From positions 806,001 to 870,000 of the forward strand of contig NZ_CP006842.1 of NCBI RefSeq assembly GCF_000626675.1: a DNA stretch of 64,000 nt. Direction: 5' to 3'. The notes beneath the pieces are model-generated. The model made no database searches, was not told the DNA's origin, and saw nothing but the letters and a program-made list of their open reading frames with translations. The position numbers and the translations under genes were made by a program. Position 1 is the stretch's first letter. The number at the start of each line of letters is the position of its first letter. Shown here piece by piece: positions 45,401-54,462 of this stretch. Source of the stretch: Corynebacterium glyciniphilum AJ 3170 (GTDB lineage: Bacteria > Actinomycetota > Actinomycetes > Mycobacteriales > Mycobacteriaceae).

Positions 45401-45811
45401 AGCCTGCGGGAGCGGTCGTGGTGGAGCGGTACCGAGCGCGTCATTGTCGTGGATGACCTGGACCAGTCTGCCGACCTGGCATCCGTTGTGGACCAGCTGG
45501 TTCCGCTGCTCCCGCATGCAGCAGACATCGGGCTGCATCTGGTGACGGCCCGTCGCAGTGCGCTGGTGGGACGCACCGCCTACACCGCGCTGATGCAGGG
45601 TACCCGGGATCTCACGGCGTGGGTGCTCCTGTCGGCGCCCAGGGAGGACGGCCCGGTTGCCGGCCACGTACTGTCGCCGCGCCCACCGGGAAGGGGCATG
45701 CTTGTCCAAGAGACGGCCGAGGAGATCCAGGTGGCGACTGTCAGCCGGGCCGACGGGACCGACGGGGCCGAGACTGCTGAGGCTGTGGATGCGGTGGAGG
45801 TGGGGAGATGA
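42497..45811 (+). CDS. eccC: Type VII secretion ATPase EccC, single-chain (ESX-4)
   Basis: The motor that recognises WXG100 substrates. The 1104-residue protein has two N-terminal helices (about 17-40 and 44-62), a DUF domain and three FtsK/SpoIIIE-type ATPase domains. Walker A of the first is GATGSGKSE (about 366) with DEFSELL; the second is GQPGTGKTT (about 667) with VVDGID; the third is GQSRAGGTTT (about 897), which lacks the lysine. The ATG at 42497 has GAGGGGA upstream; TACAGT near 42430 is a likely -10. Four bases overlap the next gene. Confidence 0.96.
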   Translation: MKSQAPPTLPKNKQPFVRILMPVVMVVAVVGMVAAMVLSGMGRSPMAFIFPLMMLGSLAMMISPGGQDVDEVRRGFHRHLDALSDSLHRARRDQWERAAVTQPHPQALWTFADAGSTGGREQTHDVRHADPGVVRIGTAVQTPDDPLEIPVDAPPEDLEPVCATTLRNLAGSYATIEAPVAVDLREFDCVVVTGEGAPGLVRAMQGQLVIGDDVGVRVTGPHDRWLSGDGALHVRFVHLDPEGGSTGGEVPVPLSGAVTVVADPASVAPAWHELAATGGLLLHAQDGTLSAWTVDGWRAFATADDLSDVELAALCRSRAVSRASRSVLDVPGGGLRAAIGFSPAPVHLDIRESAQGGIGPHGLCIGATGSGKSELLRAVVTSFAHQHSPEELNFVLIDFKGGAAFAGMERLPHTSAVITNLSDEAVLVDRMQDSLLGELHRRQERLHAAGLATAAEYNRAYPGAMPALFVIVDEFSELLHARPEFAEVFAAIGRLGRSLQIHLLLASQRLEEGRLRGLESHLSYRIALRTFSATESRQLIGSTAAYELPSTPGSAILSSIGQVRFQAAYVSGPEAPLDSRVVRELGVEPESAGTTMDLVIDRLAGPNRMPIWLEPLPELLPASAVMGDPATSDTALTVRLGLEDLPFDGVQRPFVLDLRRRHWAVVGQPGTGKTTLVRSLVLGLALSSPGVGIYVVDPAGSLHDLERLPQVAAVVGTELLPRLLDELEQDGPDETVGRRVLVVDGIDAVGEEDRRLAALVAGGMERGVHVVVTSLRWTFRPGLRDLLTGAVELRLTPSESVFRDAQRTLPDHPGRGVSPDGKHLQVAYSDAQDVEHVRKVSASRGERPRTMRVLPEVVGVGELEEIAGAGIPVGVGGPRLSTVSWDLDTFPHLTVVGQSRAGGTTTLHTVAQAAAGREETEVLSTDIRRGLLGAPGYRPTAAFTTVLNSWIEELTARIPGEEVELTPASLRERSWWSGTERVIVVDDLDQSADLASVVDQLVPLLPHAADIGLHLVTARRSALVGRTAYTALMQGTRDLTAWVLLSAPREDGPVAGHVLSPRPPGRGMLVQETAEEIQVATVSRADGTDGAETAEAVDAVEVGR

Positions 45812-46953
45812 GTACCAGCATCGTGGCGACGGCGGTGGCACTCACGGAATCGGGGATCCTGGTCAACGGCTTGTGCGTCACTGACCTGCTGAGCGGTTAC
45901 GAGGTCCGGTGCGCAGACTCGGAAACTGATGGAGACATCGACGGAAGCGCTGGTGCTCCGGTGTTCCGTGGTTCCGGTGTGCCTGTGCGTCGGCTGGAGG
46001 CAGTCCGGGAACTGGTGGAGGAGGTTCTTCAGGCCCGGGCCGATGACCCCGAGCTCACCAGTGCGAATCCGCTCGTGCCACGTACGGTGTTTCCCTGGGG
46101 CATCGGCGCAGACACGACGGATATCCTTGTCGCCGGCCCGGACAAAGACGCCACCGCCGCCTACCTGTGCATGACGGGTGTGCGGGCGAGGACAGTGGAC
46201 GTCAGCCGGGCGCTGCGACTGGCCGGCGACCTGGCCGAGGCACGGGCGGAAGTCGCCGCGACGGCGTCGCCGGATGACGAGCCTGACCGGGACGAGGACA
46301 TGCCGCACATCATCGTCGATGGAGACAGGGGTGGCGGAACGCTGTCGCGCCGGGTGCGGGTCCTGGCTGCCGTCTCTGTGACACTGGTGTGTCTTGTCGC
46401 GGGGGTCGTCGCTTTACGGTCGACCGGGGCAGGGCAGGCCTCGGGGACGGCCACCGGCATACAGCTGGAGGAGGGGGAAGAGAGTCCGGAGGAGAAGCCG
46501 GATCAAGGTGACTCGGGATGGCGCGAGTTGAGCGCGGGTGACTCTCCGGCAGGAGAGGGGGCAGGGGACCCCGTCGCGGCAGTGACGGTTGATGTCGCGG
46601 GTTGGCGGATGACCGAGAGCACGTCCGACAGTGAGATCTGGACATCCGGGGACGCGGGGATGCGTGTGCTCGTTGCCGCCCGCCCGACACCGGTGGGGAC
46701 GCAGGGAGAACTGGATGCGGCAATGCTCGGTGCCCTCGACGGACTCGACGGTAACGGTGACATCGCGGTGACGAACCGCTCCCCGGTCGCCTACGAGGAG
46801 TATTTCCCCGATTCGACGACGTCCTGGCAGGTCCGACTGGTGGACGGCCATCAGGTGTCGGTCGGATGCCAGTACCGGGAGGTTTCCGATGAGCGGCGGG
46901 AGACCTGTGAACGGTTCAACGCTACTGCCCGAGTGACCGCAGCGGCTGGTTGA
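45808..46953 (+). CDS. Type VII secretion-associated protein, Rv3446c-like
   Basis: A 381-residue single-pass protein. Residues 1-150 are a cytoplasmic domain ([37 protein letters not shown]), one helix spans about 187-207 ([19 protein letters not shown]), and residues 255-381 are an external domain ([52 protein letters not shown]). The layout matches the ESX-4 accessory family typified by Rv3446c. The ATG overlaps eccC by four bases; the 3' end overlaps lldD by 32 bases tail to tail. Confidence 0.85.
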   Translation: MSTSIVATAVALTESGILVNGLCVTDLLSGYEVRCADSETDGDIDGSAGAPVFRGSGVPVRRLEAVRELVEEVLQARADDPELTSANPLVPRTVFPWGIGADTTDILVAGPDKDATAAYLCMTGVRARTVDVSRALRLAGDLAEARAEVAATASPDDEPDRDEDMPHIIVDGDRGGGTLSRRVRVLAAVSVTLVCLVAGVVALRSTGAGQASGTATGIQLEEGEESPEEKPDQGDSGWRELSAGDSPAGEGAGDPVAAVTVDVAGWRMTESTSDSEIWTSGDAGMRVLVAARPTPVGTQGELDAAMLGALDGLDGNGDIAVTNRSPVAYEEYFPDSTTSWQVRLVDGHQVSVGCQYREVSDERRETCERFNATARVTAAAG

Positions 46954-48178
46954 TCCGGTTGAAGCGGGTGAGTTGGGTGACATGCTCCGGTCCGAGTTCA
47001 TCGAGACTGGTGACCTGTAGCAGCTTCATGGTGCGTTCGATCTGGGAACGCAGGATGCTGATCGTCCGGTCGACACCGTCGCGTCCGCCGGCCATGAGGC
47101 CGTAGAGGTAGGCACGGCCTATGAGGGTGAAGTCCGCGCCCAGCGCGATCGCCGCCACGATGTCGGCACCGTTCATGATGCCGGTGTCGATGATGATCTC
47201 CACGTCGTCACCGACGGCACGGCGGACCTCGGGCAACAGGTGGAAGGGGACCGGGGCGCGGTCGAGTTGGCGTCCGCCGTGGTTGGACAGGGTGAGGGAG
47301 TCGACGCCGAGGTCGACGAGGGTCCGGGCGTCCTCCACGTTCTGGACGCCCTTGACCGAGATCGTGCCGGGCCACATCTCGCGGATGACCTCAAGGTCCG
47401 TGAAGTTGATGGTGGGGTCCATAGCGGAGTCGAGGAGTTCGCCGACGGTGCCCCCGGTGGAGGACAAGGACGCGAACTCCAGTGGCGGGGTGGTCAGGAA
47501 GTCGTACCACCACCATGGGCGCGGGATGGCGTCCAGGATCGTTTTCGCGGTGAGCTGCGGGGGGATGGAGAAGCCGTGGCGGGTATCGCGCATGCGGTTG
47601 CCGGCGACGGGGGCGTCGACGGTGAAGAACAGGGTGTCGAAACCCGCTTTCGCCGCGCGTTCGACCAGCCCGTAGGAGATGTCGCGGTCCTTCATCACGT
47701 AGAGCTGGAACCAGTTCCGGCCGTGCGGGTTGCTGGCTTTGACGACTTCGATGGAGGTGGTCCCCAGGGTTGAAAGACTGAACGGGATACCGGCGGCTGC
47801 GGCGGCGCCGGCACCGGCGACCTCGCCCTCGGTCTGCATCAGGCGGGTGAAACCGGTGGGCGCGATGCCGAAGGGGAGGGCGGATGTTCCACCGTGGATA
47901 CTGGCGGTGGTGTCGATCTGTGAGGCGTCCTTGAGGATCGACGGGTGGAACTCGATGTCCTCGAAAGCTTGGCGGGCCCGGGCGATGGAGATCTCCTCCT
48001 CGGCGGCGCCGTCGGTGTAGTCGAAGGCTGAGGCCGGGGTACGGCGTTTGGCGATCTTACGCAGGTCGTAGATGGTGAGTGCGGAATCCAGACGACGCTT
48101 CCTGGCGTTGAACTCGGGTTTCTTGAACTGCATGAGGTCGAGGATCTCGGAGGGGTTGGGGAGTTGGCGCTTGACCAT
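46922..48178 (-). CDS. lldD: Quinone-dependent L-lactate dehydrogenase
   Basis: An FMN enzyme at the inner membrane face that oxidises L-lactate to pyruvate. The 418-residue protein has [33 protein letters not shown], the FMN-lysine segment TISVKGVQN and the catalytic His-Arg pair in [15 protein letters not shown]. The ATG at 48178 has AAGGAAG six bases upstream, better than the ATG at 48211. An LldR-type operator (48222-48232) lies just upstream. Confidence 0.95.
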   Translation of the reverse strand: MVKRQLPNPSEILDLMQFKKPEFNARKRRLDSALTIYDLRKIAKRRTPASAFDYTDGAAEEEISIARARQAFEDIEFHPSILKDASQIDTTASIHGGTSALPFGIAPTGFTRLMQTEGEVAGAGAAAAAGIPFSLSTLGTTSIEVVKASNPHGRNWFQLYVMKDRDISYGLVERAAKAGFDTLFFTVDAPVAGNRMRDTRHGFSIPPQLTAKTILDAIPRPWWWYDFLTTPPLEFASLSSTGGTVGELLDSAMDPTINFTDLEVIREMWPGTISVKGVQNVEDARTLVDLGVDSLTLSNHGGRQLDRAPVPFHLLPEVRRAVGDDVEIIIDTGIMNGADIVAAIALGADFTLIGRAYLYGLMAGGRDGVDRTISILRSQIERTMKLLQVTSLDELGPEHVTQLTRFNRINQPLRSLGQ

Positions 48179-48219
48179 GGTCGCTTCCTTATTGTTGTCG
48201 GGGACTGTCATCTTTTTCC

Positions 48220-48236
48220 TGTGGTCAGACCACAGG
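48220..48236. promoter_or_regulatory. lldD: LldR-type operator before lldD
   Basis: CTGTGGTCAGACCACAG is a 17-base palindrome containing TGGTCAGACCA (48222-48232), which matches the LldR pattern TNGTNNNACNA I recall from C. glutamicum. It lies between the lldP stop and the lldD start and is repeated exactly at its core upstream of lldP. Confidence 0.8.
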
Positions 48237-48258
48237 TGTCTGTTGCCGAGGGTACGCG

Positions 48259-49944
48259 TCACGGCAGCATCCACTGCAGCACGGTGGCCTGGAGACCGTT
48301 GATCACGCAGATGGCCACCAGCATGCCGATGCTCCACCACATCACTTTCCGCAGGATCTCCGATTCGCGTCCGGCGAGGCCCACGGCGGTGGCGACGATG
48401 GTGAGGTTCTGCGGGCTGACGAGTTTGCCGACGACCCCACCGGAGGTATTGGATGCCACCATGAGTGCGGGGTCAAGGTCGGCCTGGGTGGCGGCCGTCT
48501 GCTGAAGGGTGGCGAACAAAGCGTTGGCGCTGGTGTCGGATCCGGTGACGGCGGTGCCGAGCCAGCCGAGAATCGGGGCGAAGAAGGCGAACGACGCTCC
48601 GGCGCCGGCGATCCAGTGGCCGATGGTGATCGTCTGGCCGGACTGGTTCATCACGTACGCCAACGACAGGACGGCGGCGACCGTGAGAATCGAGAAACGC
48701 ATCTTGACCAGGTTCTCCCAGTAGGCCCGGACTGCCACGGCCGGGGAGACCCGGTACACCGCGGCAACGATCACGCCGGTGATCAGGAGCAGGGTTCCCG
48801 GGGACGACAGCCAGGGGAAGCCGTAGACGGTGGCGGTCGAGATGGCCCCCTCGGCGGTCAGGATGTTGCCGTCGAGACCCGGCCAGGCGAGCGAGAGGTC
48901 GGTGGAGGCGAGGAAGTCCTTGGCCGGGTCCCACAGTTTGGCGACGGAGAAGACGACGATGACCAGGAGGTACGGGAACAGTGCCATGAGGGTACGCCTG
49001 GTCGTCAGCTCACCTGTGGTGGTCTCGGTGCCGCTGGTTGCGCTGGTCACGTCCTGTACATCACCGCTCGCCTCTTCCTGGCGTCGTTCGGTGAGTAGTC
49101 GTTGCCGAGCCTCGGCAGTTCCGTCGGGACGCCAGAATCGCAGCATGATGACGGCGACGGCGAGCCCAGAGAGTGCCGAGATGATGTCGGTCAGTTCGAC
49201 GGAGATGTAGTTCGCTGCCACGAACTGCACCACGGCGAAGACGGCACCTATGGTCAGCGCGATCGGCCAACACTGTTTCAGGCCCTTTCGGCCATCGACG
49301 AGGAGGCAGAGGAAAAGTGGGACCACCAGGGCGATGAACGGCGTCTGTCGACCGACGATGCTGCCGATGTGTTCGTAGTCGATGCCGGTCAGGGCGCCGG
49401 CGGTGATGATGGGGGTTGCGATGGCACCGAAGGCCACTGGTGCGGTGTTGGCGACCAGGACGGCGACAGCGGCACGCATCCGGGCGAAACCGACAGCGAG
49501 CAGCATCACACCGGTGATGGCCAGCGGAGCGCCGAAGCCGGCGAGGGCCTCAAGCATGCCACCGAAGCAGAAGGCGATGAGGATCGCCTGGATTCGAGGG
49601 TCGTCGGAGATCCGGTCGATCACGGCCCGCAGGTCAAGGAAGCGTCCCGAGCGGACGGTGAGTTCGTAGAACCAGATTGCGGAGACGACGATCCACATAA
49701 TCGGGAACAGGCCGAAGACGGCGCCCTGTGTCGCGGAGAGTCCGGCCAGGTCGGCAGGCATGCCGTACACGCCCACGGCGATGACGAGGGAGACAGCGAG
49801 GGCGCCCAGACCTGCCCAATGGGCTCGCCACCGTAGGACGCCGAGCGTGACGAATACCGTGATGAGGGGGAGGAGGGCGACCAGTGACGACAGGAACAGA
49901 TTGTCTGCGACCGGTGCGAGATCGGGGAGGTAGGTGGAACTCAT
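48259..49944 (-). CDS. lldP: L-lactate permease
   Basis: Proton-coupled lactate uptake, 561 residues with about 13 helices. [63 protein letters not shown] and the C-terminal [36 protein letters not shown] match the LctP family. The ATG at 49944 has GAGG upstream and is preferred over 49986. lldP and lldD form a minus-strand operon with an extra operator between them; lldR is divergent. Confidence 0.95.
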   Translation of the reverse strand: MSSTYLPDLAPVADNLFLSSLVALLPLITVFVTLGVLRWRAHWAGLGALAVSLVIAVGVYGMPADLAGLSATQGAVFGLFPIMWIVVSAIWFYELTVRSGRFLDLRAVIDRISDDPRIQAILIAFCFGGMLEALAGFGAPLAITGVMLLAVGFARMRAAVAVLVANTAPVAFGAIATPIITAGALTGIDYEHIGSIVGRQTPFIALVVPLFLCLLVDGRKGLKQCWPIALTIGAVFAVVQFVAANYISVELTDIISALSGLAVAVIMLRFWRPDGTAEARQRLLTERRQEEASGDVQDVTSATSGTETTTGELTTRRTLMALFPYLLVIVVFSVAKLWDPAKDFLASTDLSLAWPGLDGNILTAEGAISTATVYGFPWLSSPGTLLLITGVIVAAVYRVSPAVAVRAYWENLVKMRFSILTVAAVLSLAYVMNQSGQTITIGHWIAGAGASFAFFAPILGWLGTAVTGSDTSANALFATLQQTAATQADLDPALMVASNTSGGVVGKLVSPQNLTIVATAVGLAGRESEILRKVMWWSIGMLVAICVINGLQATVLQWMLP

Positions 49945-50001
49945 GATGTCCTCGTGGATGGTGTGGGGACGTGGGGTGTACGCCACGTGGTCGTGATGCT
50001 G

Positions 50002-50026
50002 ACCACATCAGTGGTCAGACCACAGC
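50002..50026. promoter_or_regulatory. LldR-type operators between lldP and lldR
   Basis: TGGTCAGACCA (50012-50022) is identical to the copy before lldD and matches TNGTNNNACNA. It overlaps an inverted repeat TGACCAC-N4-GTGGTCA (50000-50017). Placed between divergent lldP and lldR, it could serve repression of the operon and autoregulation. Confidence 0.82.
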
Positions 50027-50103
50027 GTAGATCACGTCAAGTTTTGCGGTCAAGACATTTTCCTGTTCTCTCCGCAGTCGGGGGGACATGGTAGAAAAAG
50101 ACC

Positions 50104-50826
50104 ATGACTGACGAACCTGCCTGGACACCGGTCCCCCGCATCCGGACTCACCAGATGGTCGTCGACGCCATCGAGAACCAGATCCTCTCCGGTGCGCTCC
50201 ATGTCGGTGACCTTCTTCCGGCGGAGCGGACCCTCTCGGAACAGCTACAGGTCAGCAGGGCGGCCGTCCGTGAGGCAATCAGGGTTCTCGAAGGGCAGGG
50301 GGTGCTGGAGTCCAACGTCGGTTCCGGCCACAAGGCGGGGACATTCATCGCGGCGATGCCTTCAGAGGCGCTGTCCAGGTTCCTTCGACTGCATGTCGCA
50401 CTGTCCAACTTCGGACTGGCGGAGGTGGTGCAGACGCGCACCATCCTGGAGGTCGAGAGTGCACGTCTTGCTGCCACGGAGCAGGATGCTGATGCTCTGG
50501 ACGGCATGCGGACGGCGATCGGTGACATGGACCGACACGGGGTCTCGCGTGAGGAGTTCAATGACGCTGACACCCGGTTCCACATTGCGCTCGCACACGG
50601 GGCAGGCAACCGGCTGTTCGCCGATATGACCCAGGCGATCCGGGAGTCCCTGCGGTTGCCGATCCTGAAGGGATTCCGGGACCAGGAGAACTGGGAGTCG
50701 GTGGCGGACACCTTGCGCGAACAACATAAAGCGATCCTTACGGCTGTGGAGCGTGGTGACGCTGAGGGTGCTGGAGCGCTGATGGCCGAGCACATCTCGA
50801 CGGCGTACCACTCACTGTTGGAGTAA
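50104..50826 (+). CDS. lldR: Lactate-responsive repressor LldR (FadR/GntR family)
   Basis: A 240-residue FadR-type regulator: winged helix-turn-helix in residues 15-75 (VVDAIENQILSGALHVGDLLPAERTLSEQLQVSRAAVREAIRVLEGQGVLE) and a helical FCD effector domain with metal-binding Asp/His pattern (DADTRFHIALAHGAGNRLF, EQHKAILTAVERGD). LldR proteins release DNA on binding L-lactate. Divergent from lldP, with operators between them. Confidence 0.92.
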   Translation: MTDEPAWTPVPRIRTHQMVVDAIENQILSGALHVGDLLPAERTLSEQLQVSRAAVREAIRVLEGQGVLESNVGSGHKAGTFIAAMPSEALSRFLRLHVALSNFGLAEVVQTRTILEVESARLAATEQDADALDGMRTAIGDMDRHGVSREEFNDADTRFHIALAHGAGNRLFADMTQAIRESLRLPILKGFRDQENWESVADTLREQHKAILTAVERGDAEGAGALMAEHISTAYHSLLE

Positions 50827-50861
50827 CTGCGCGGTGATGTCGGGGAGGTTCGGTGGGGTGG

Positions 50862-50889
50862 GGAACCTTTCCGGCGCCCGGTGAGTCTC
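50862..50889 (+). promoter_or_regulatory. ECF-sigma-type promoter of the WXG100 genes
   Basis: GGAAC (50862-50866) and GTCTC (50885-50889) are separated by 18 bases, the layout of ECF (SigM/SigE-like) promoters. The same boxes, the same spacing and much of the flanking sequence (GGGAACCTTTC and GTGAGTCTCTCT) recur at 54341-54368. It would start a transcript about 65 bases before the first WXG100 gene. Confidence 0.72.
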
Positions 50890-50964
50890 TCTACGGTGAC
50901 GTCTCCGGCATAGGCCCCGGGGAGCGGCATACAGAGTCAAGAGACTACGACAGGGGAGGGACCC

Positions 50965-51249
50965 ATGAGCTTCAGAACAACAACCGAGGTCATGCAGGCC
51001 ACGGCAGGCAAAGTCGACACGGTCAATGACCAGGTGCAGTCCGAGCTGACCCGACTACAGGGCACCGTCGACGGTGTGGCAGGGGCGTGGAAAGGGGACG
51101 CCCAGGTCGCATTCGCCAATCTCATGATCCGGTGGCACGAGTCTGCGCGTGAGCTACGACAGGCACTCGACGGGATCTCGGAGAATATCCGCAGTAACGC
51201 CCGGGCTTTCCAACAGGTCGAGGACGACAACATCGCGGCATTCCGCTGA
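50965..51249 (+). CDS. WXG100 secreted protein of ESX-4 (first of pair)
   Basis: A 94-residue helical-hairpin protein with the turn motif Trp-Lys-Gly in GVAGAWKGDAQVAFANL near residue 40. The C-terminus (NARAFQQVEDDNIAAF) carries a degenerate form of the YxxxD/E export signal. These proteins leave as heterodimers through EccC. AGGGGAGGG is the ribosome site. It is the likely counterpart of EsxU or EsxB; which of the pair it represents cannot be settled by eye. Confidence 0.92.
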   Translation: MSFRTTTEVMQATAGKVDTVNDQVQSELTRLQGTVDGVAGAWKGDAQVAFANLMIRWHESARELRQALDGISENIRSNARAFQQVEDDNIAAFR

Positions 51250-51290
51250 CCACCCCACCACCGTCGACACACTTCTGAAGGAATGACACC

Positions 51291-51572
51291 GTGATCCAGT
51301 ACGACTTCGGCCACATCGCCCAGGCGTCCGCCGACATCCACGCCACCAACCGCAACATCAACGGCATGCTCGACCAACTCAAGGGAGACATCGCCCCGAT
51401 GGTGGCGGAATGGGAGGGGGAGAGCGCCTCGGCATACCAGACGGCACAGAAGCGGTGGGACGCTGCTGCCGAGGAACTCAACCAGGTGTTGCAGACCATC
51501 GCCAGAGCCGTGGACAACGCCAATTCCCGTATGAGCCAGATCAACACCAGCGCAGCGAACAGCTGGGCCTGA
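51291..51572 (+). CDS. WXG100 secreted protein of ESX-4 (second of pair)
   Basis: A 93-residue WXG100 protein with Trp-Glu-Gly in APMVAEWEGESASAYQTAQKRW near residue 41 and long flanking helices. It starts GTG 41 bases after its partner with GAAGGA upstream, so both are probably translated in similar amounts and secreted as a dimer. The C-terminus ends in NSWA, with no clear YxxxD motif. It is the likely EsxT/EsxA counterpart. Confidence 0.92.
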   Translation: MIQYDFGHIAQASADIHATNRNINGMLDQLKGDIAPMVAEWEGESASAYQTAQKRWDAAAEELNQVLQTIARAVDNANSRMSQINTSAANSWA

Positions 51573-51605
51573 CACGGGGCCGTCCGGCCTGCGTCGTGCG
51601 TGTGC

Positions 51606-51638
51606 CGTCGCCGTTCCCTCCGGGGGAGGGCGGCGGCA
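51606..51638 (+). terminator. Possible terminator after the WXG100 pair
   Basis: GCCGTCGCCGTTCCCTCC can pair with GGGAGGGCGGCGGC with small mismatches, making a GC-rich hairpin followed by ATCGTTGTC. It lies between the WXG100 genes and the rplM promoter. Confidence 0.45.
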
Positions 51639-51653
51639 TCGTTGTCGGTTGAC

Positions 51654-51683
51654 TTGGTTCAGGAGATGCACATCCGGTAATCT
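51654..51683 (+). promoter_or_regulatory. Putative rplM promoter
   Basis: TTGGTT (51654-51659) and TAATCT (51678-51683) are 18 bases apart, giving a leader of about 140 bases before rplM. It separates rplM-rpsI transcription from the upstream ESX genes. Confidence 0.5.
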
Positions 51684-51833
51684 CCATCAGGTTGCGATTA
51701 TCCATGCCCGTGTCACGGCGCATCGATGGTCGGCCCGCAGGTCCCCACCGGCCGCTGCGGGCACCTCTCCCGGGGTTTCCCGGGATCGAGGGGTCTTCCG
51801 GCTGGCAGTTCCATGAAGACCAAGGAGTCATAC

Positions 51834-52277
51834 ATGACTACTTTCCACCCGAAGAGCGGTGACCTGACCCGTAAGTGGTACGTCATCGACGCCAATGACG
51901 TGGTCCTGGGTCGTCTCGCCACCCACGCGGCAGACCTGCTGCGCGGCAAGGGCAAGCCGATCTACGCCCCCAACGTCGACTGTGGTGACAACGTCATCAT
52001 CATCAACGCGGACAAGGTTCACATCTCGTCCAACAAGCGGGACCGTGAGTTCCGTTACCGCCACTCCGGTTACCCGGGCGGCCTCAAGACGATGTCCCTG
52101 GGTCGCTCCATGGAGCTGCACCCGGAGCGCGTCGTCGCCGACGCCATCGTCGGCATGATGCCGCACAACAGGCTCAACCGCGAGTCCGCCAAGAAGCTCC
52201 GCGTCTTCGCCGGCTCCGAGCACCCCTTTGCGGCTCAGAAGCCCGAGTCCTACGAGATCAAGAAGGTGGAACAGTGA
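51834..52277 (+). CDS. rplM: 50S ribosomal protein L13
   Basis: An early-assembling 23S rRNA-binding protein of 147 residues ([95 protein letters not shown]). The ATG at 51834 has AAGGAG upstream and gives the family length; earlier ATGs are rejected. It overlaps rpsI by four bases. Confidence 0.98.
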   Translation: MTTFHPKSGDLTRKWYVIDANDVVLGRLATHAADLLRGKGKPIYAPNVDCGDNVIIINADKVHISSNKRDREFRYRHSGYPGGLKTMSLGRSMELHPERVVADAIVGMMPHNRLNRESAKKLRVFAGSEHPFAAQKPESYEIKKVEQ

Positions 52278-52822
52278 CCGATAACGAGAACTACGAGGCC
52301 GAGTCCGTGGACGAAGAGGTCTTGGCTGCCACCGACGCCGTGAACGAGGAGTTCGTGGCCAGCATCGGTGACTCCATCGCCGAGGTGTCCGAGGAAGCGG
52401 AGGGTGACGACTTCGTCGCCGCCCCCACCGTCTTCGACGGCCCGATCCAGACCGTCGGTCGCCGTAAGGAAGCCGTCGTCCGTATCCGCATGGTGCAGGG
52501 CTCCGGCCAGTTCACCTGCAACGGTCGCACCCTGGAGGAGTACTTCCCCAACAAGCTGCACCAGCAGCTGATCAAGGCTCCGCTCGTCCTGCTCGAGCGC
52601 GAGAACCAGTTCGACTTCCAGGTCAACCTCAAGGGCGGTGGCCCGTCCGGTCAGGCCGGTGCGATGCGTCTCGCCATCTCCCGGGCCCTGAACAAGTACA
52701 ACCCGGAGGAGCGTTCCGAGCTGAAGAAGGCTGGCTTCCTCACCCGTGACGCCCGTGCCGTGGAGCGCAAGAAGGCTGGTCTGCACAAGGCCCGTCGCGC
52801 ACCGCAGTACTCCAAGCGCTGA
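52274..52822 (+). CDS. rpsI: 30S ribosomal protein S9 with an acidic N-terminal extension
   Basis: S9 places its C-terminal tail in the decoding site. Residues 55-182 are standard S9 ([62 protein letters not shown] with the terminal KR). Residues 1-52 are an acidic extension, seen in actinobacteria and absent in E. coli. The GTG start overlaps the rplM stop. Confidence 0.97.
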   Translation: MTDNENYEAESVDEEVLAATDAVNEEFVASIGDSIAEVSEEAEGDDFVAAPTVFDGPIQTVGRRKEAVVRIRMVQGSGQFTCNGRTLEEYFPNKLHQQLIKAPLVLLERENQFDFQVNLKGGGPSGQAGAMRLAISRALNKYNPEERSELKKAGFLTRDARAVERKKAGLHKARRAPQYSKR

Positions 52823-52873
52823 CTCATACGAGCCTTCGCTCGACTGCCGTGCGGCCTCGCAGCCGCACACGAC

Positions 52874-52915
52874 AACGCCGCCCCGTCCCGCACTCTGTGT
52901 GGGCGGGGCGGCGTT
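52874..52915 (+). terminator. Intrinsic terminator after rpsI
   Basis: AACGCCGCCCCG and CGGGGCGGCGTT form the base of a long GC stem extended by TCCCGCAC/GTGTGGG. It ends the rplM-rpsI transcript ahead of the separate glmM promoter. Confidence 0.88.
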
Positions 52916-52964
52916 GCCTGTCGTTTGGGGGAGTTGGGGGCATGACGGTCTAGACTGGCACTCC

Positions 52965-54311
52965 ATGAGCAGACTTTTCGGTACGGACGGGGTTAGGGGC
53001 CTCGCCAACAGGTCGCTGACGGCACCACTGGCACTGCGGCTGGGGGCGGCTGCCGCGCGTGTCCTCACGACGACGGGCCAGGGATCGCAGCGTCGACCCA
53101 CGGCGGTCATCGGTCGTGACCCGCGGGTGTCGGGTGAGATGCTGGCAGGCGCTCTGTCCGCTGGAATGGCGTCTCAGGGCGTGGACGTGCTGAATGTCGG
53201 TGTTCTTCCGACACCGGCGGTCGCGTTCCTCACCGATGACTACGGGGCGGACATGGGCGTGATGATCTCCGCATCACACAATCCGATGCCCGACAACGGC
53301 ATCAAATTCTTCGCTGCGGGTGGGCGAAAACTCGATGACTCCGTGGAAGACGAGATCGAGTCGGCGATGCTCGAACTGGAGGAACGTGGTCCCACCGGAG
53401 CTGCGATCGGCCGGGTCATCGAGGAGTCCGGGGACGCTCTGGAACGGTACCTGTTCCATCTGCAGGATGCCGCGCCACGGCCGTTGGACGGCATCCGGGT
53501 GGTTGTCGACTGCGCCAATGGCGCCGCAAGCCTCGCTGCTCCCATGGCCTACGAGGCCGCTGGCGCGGAGGTGGTGGCGATCCACAACTCTCCGAACTCC
53601 TTCAACATCAACGACAACTGCGGATCGACCCATATCGAGGTCATTCAGCAGGCCGTCCTCGACCATCATGCGGACCTGGGACTGTCCCATGACGGCGACG
53701 CGGACCGGTGCCTCGCGGTGGACTCCGAAGGCCGGGTGATTGACGGTGACCAGATCATGGCCATCCTCGCGGTGGACATGAAGGAGTCGGGGGAGTTGCG
53801 GAAGAACACTCTCGTGGCAACGGTGATGTCCAACCTCGGTTTGACCCTGGCGATGAAAGAGCACGACATCACACTGCGCCGCACCAAGGTCGGTGACCGG
53901 TATGTGCTGGCGGACCTCATGGCCAATGATTTTTCGCTGGGAGGGGAACAGTCCGGCCATATCGTGATTCCGTCGCATGCGACGACAGGCGACGGTACGC
54001 TCACCGGACTGAGGCTGATGGCGAGGATGGCGGACACCGGACAGTCGCTGCGTGAACTGGCCGACGTGATGACGGTGCTCCCCCAGACCCTCGTCAATGT
54101 GCCGGTCGAAGAGAAGGAGCGTATTCACACCTCCGAGGTTGTCCGTCAGGCTATCGAGGAGGCTGAGGCCGAACTCGGTGACACCGGTCGTGTGCTGCTG
54201 CGCCCCAGCGGTACTGAGCAGGTCTACCGGGTGATGGTGGAGGCTCCAACGTCCGCGGAGGCCAAACGGGTCGCAGGACGGCTCGCGGCGATCGTCGTCG
54301 CCGAAGGGTAG
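52965..54311 (+). CDS. glmM: Phosphoglucosamine mutase
   Basis: Converts glucosamine-6-phosphate to glucosamine-1-phosphate for peptidoglycan precursors. The 448-residue enzyme has [18 protein letters not shown], the catalytic phosphoserine loop [13 protein letters not shown], the metal loop [13 protein letters not shown] and the sugar loop GGEQSGHIV. The ATG at 52965 is chosen because TAGACT ends eight bases upstream (leaderless); the long frame to 52746 runs into rpsI. glmS, the preceding pathway step, is 3.3 kb downstream. Confidence 0.97.
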   Translation: MSRLFGTDGVRGLANRSLTAPLALRLGAAAARVLTTTGQGSQRRPTAVIGRDPRVSGEMLAGALSAGMASQGVDVLNVGVLPTPAVAFLTDDYGADMGVMISASHNPMPDNGIKFFAAGGRKLDDSVEDEIESAMLELEERGPTGAAIGRVIEESGDALERYLFHLQDAAPRPLDGIRVVVDCANGAASLAAPMAYEAAGAEVVAIHNSPNSFNINDNCGSTHIEVIQQAVLDHHADLGLSHDGDADRCLAVDSEGRVIDGDQIMAILAVDMKESGELRKNTLVATVMSNLGLTLAMKEHDITLRRTKVGDRYVLADLMANDFSLGGEQSGHIVIPSHATTGDGTLTGLRLMARMADTGQSLRELADVMTVLPQTLVNVPVEEKERIHTSEVVRQAIEEAEAELGDTGRVLLRPSGTEQVYRVMVEAPTSAEAKRVAGRLAAIVVAEG

Positions 54312-54340
54312 GGGCAGCCGCGCCTGGTTCCCCGGGGGAG

Positions 54341-54368
54341 GGAACCTTTCGGCACTCCAGTGAGTCTC
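54341..54368 (+). promoter_or_regulatory. ECF-sigma-type promoter of the ESX-linked operon
   Basis: GGAAC (54341-54345) and GTCTC (54364-54368) with an 18-base spacer repeat the layout and flanks of the WXG100 promoter at 50862-50889. The pair is the best sequence evidence that the operon at 54463-56485 belongs to the same regulon as the secreted WXG100 proteins. Confidence 0.72.
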
Positions 54369-54462
54369 TCTTGTCACGGGCCAACGAATGGGTCGTTGGC
54401 TGGTGGCCCACGTGACGGCTACGGCTGTGCTGTGTCACCGGAGAGATGAAGGGGGTGTGCCC

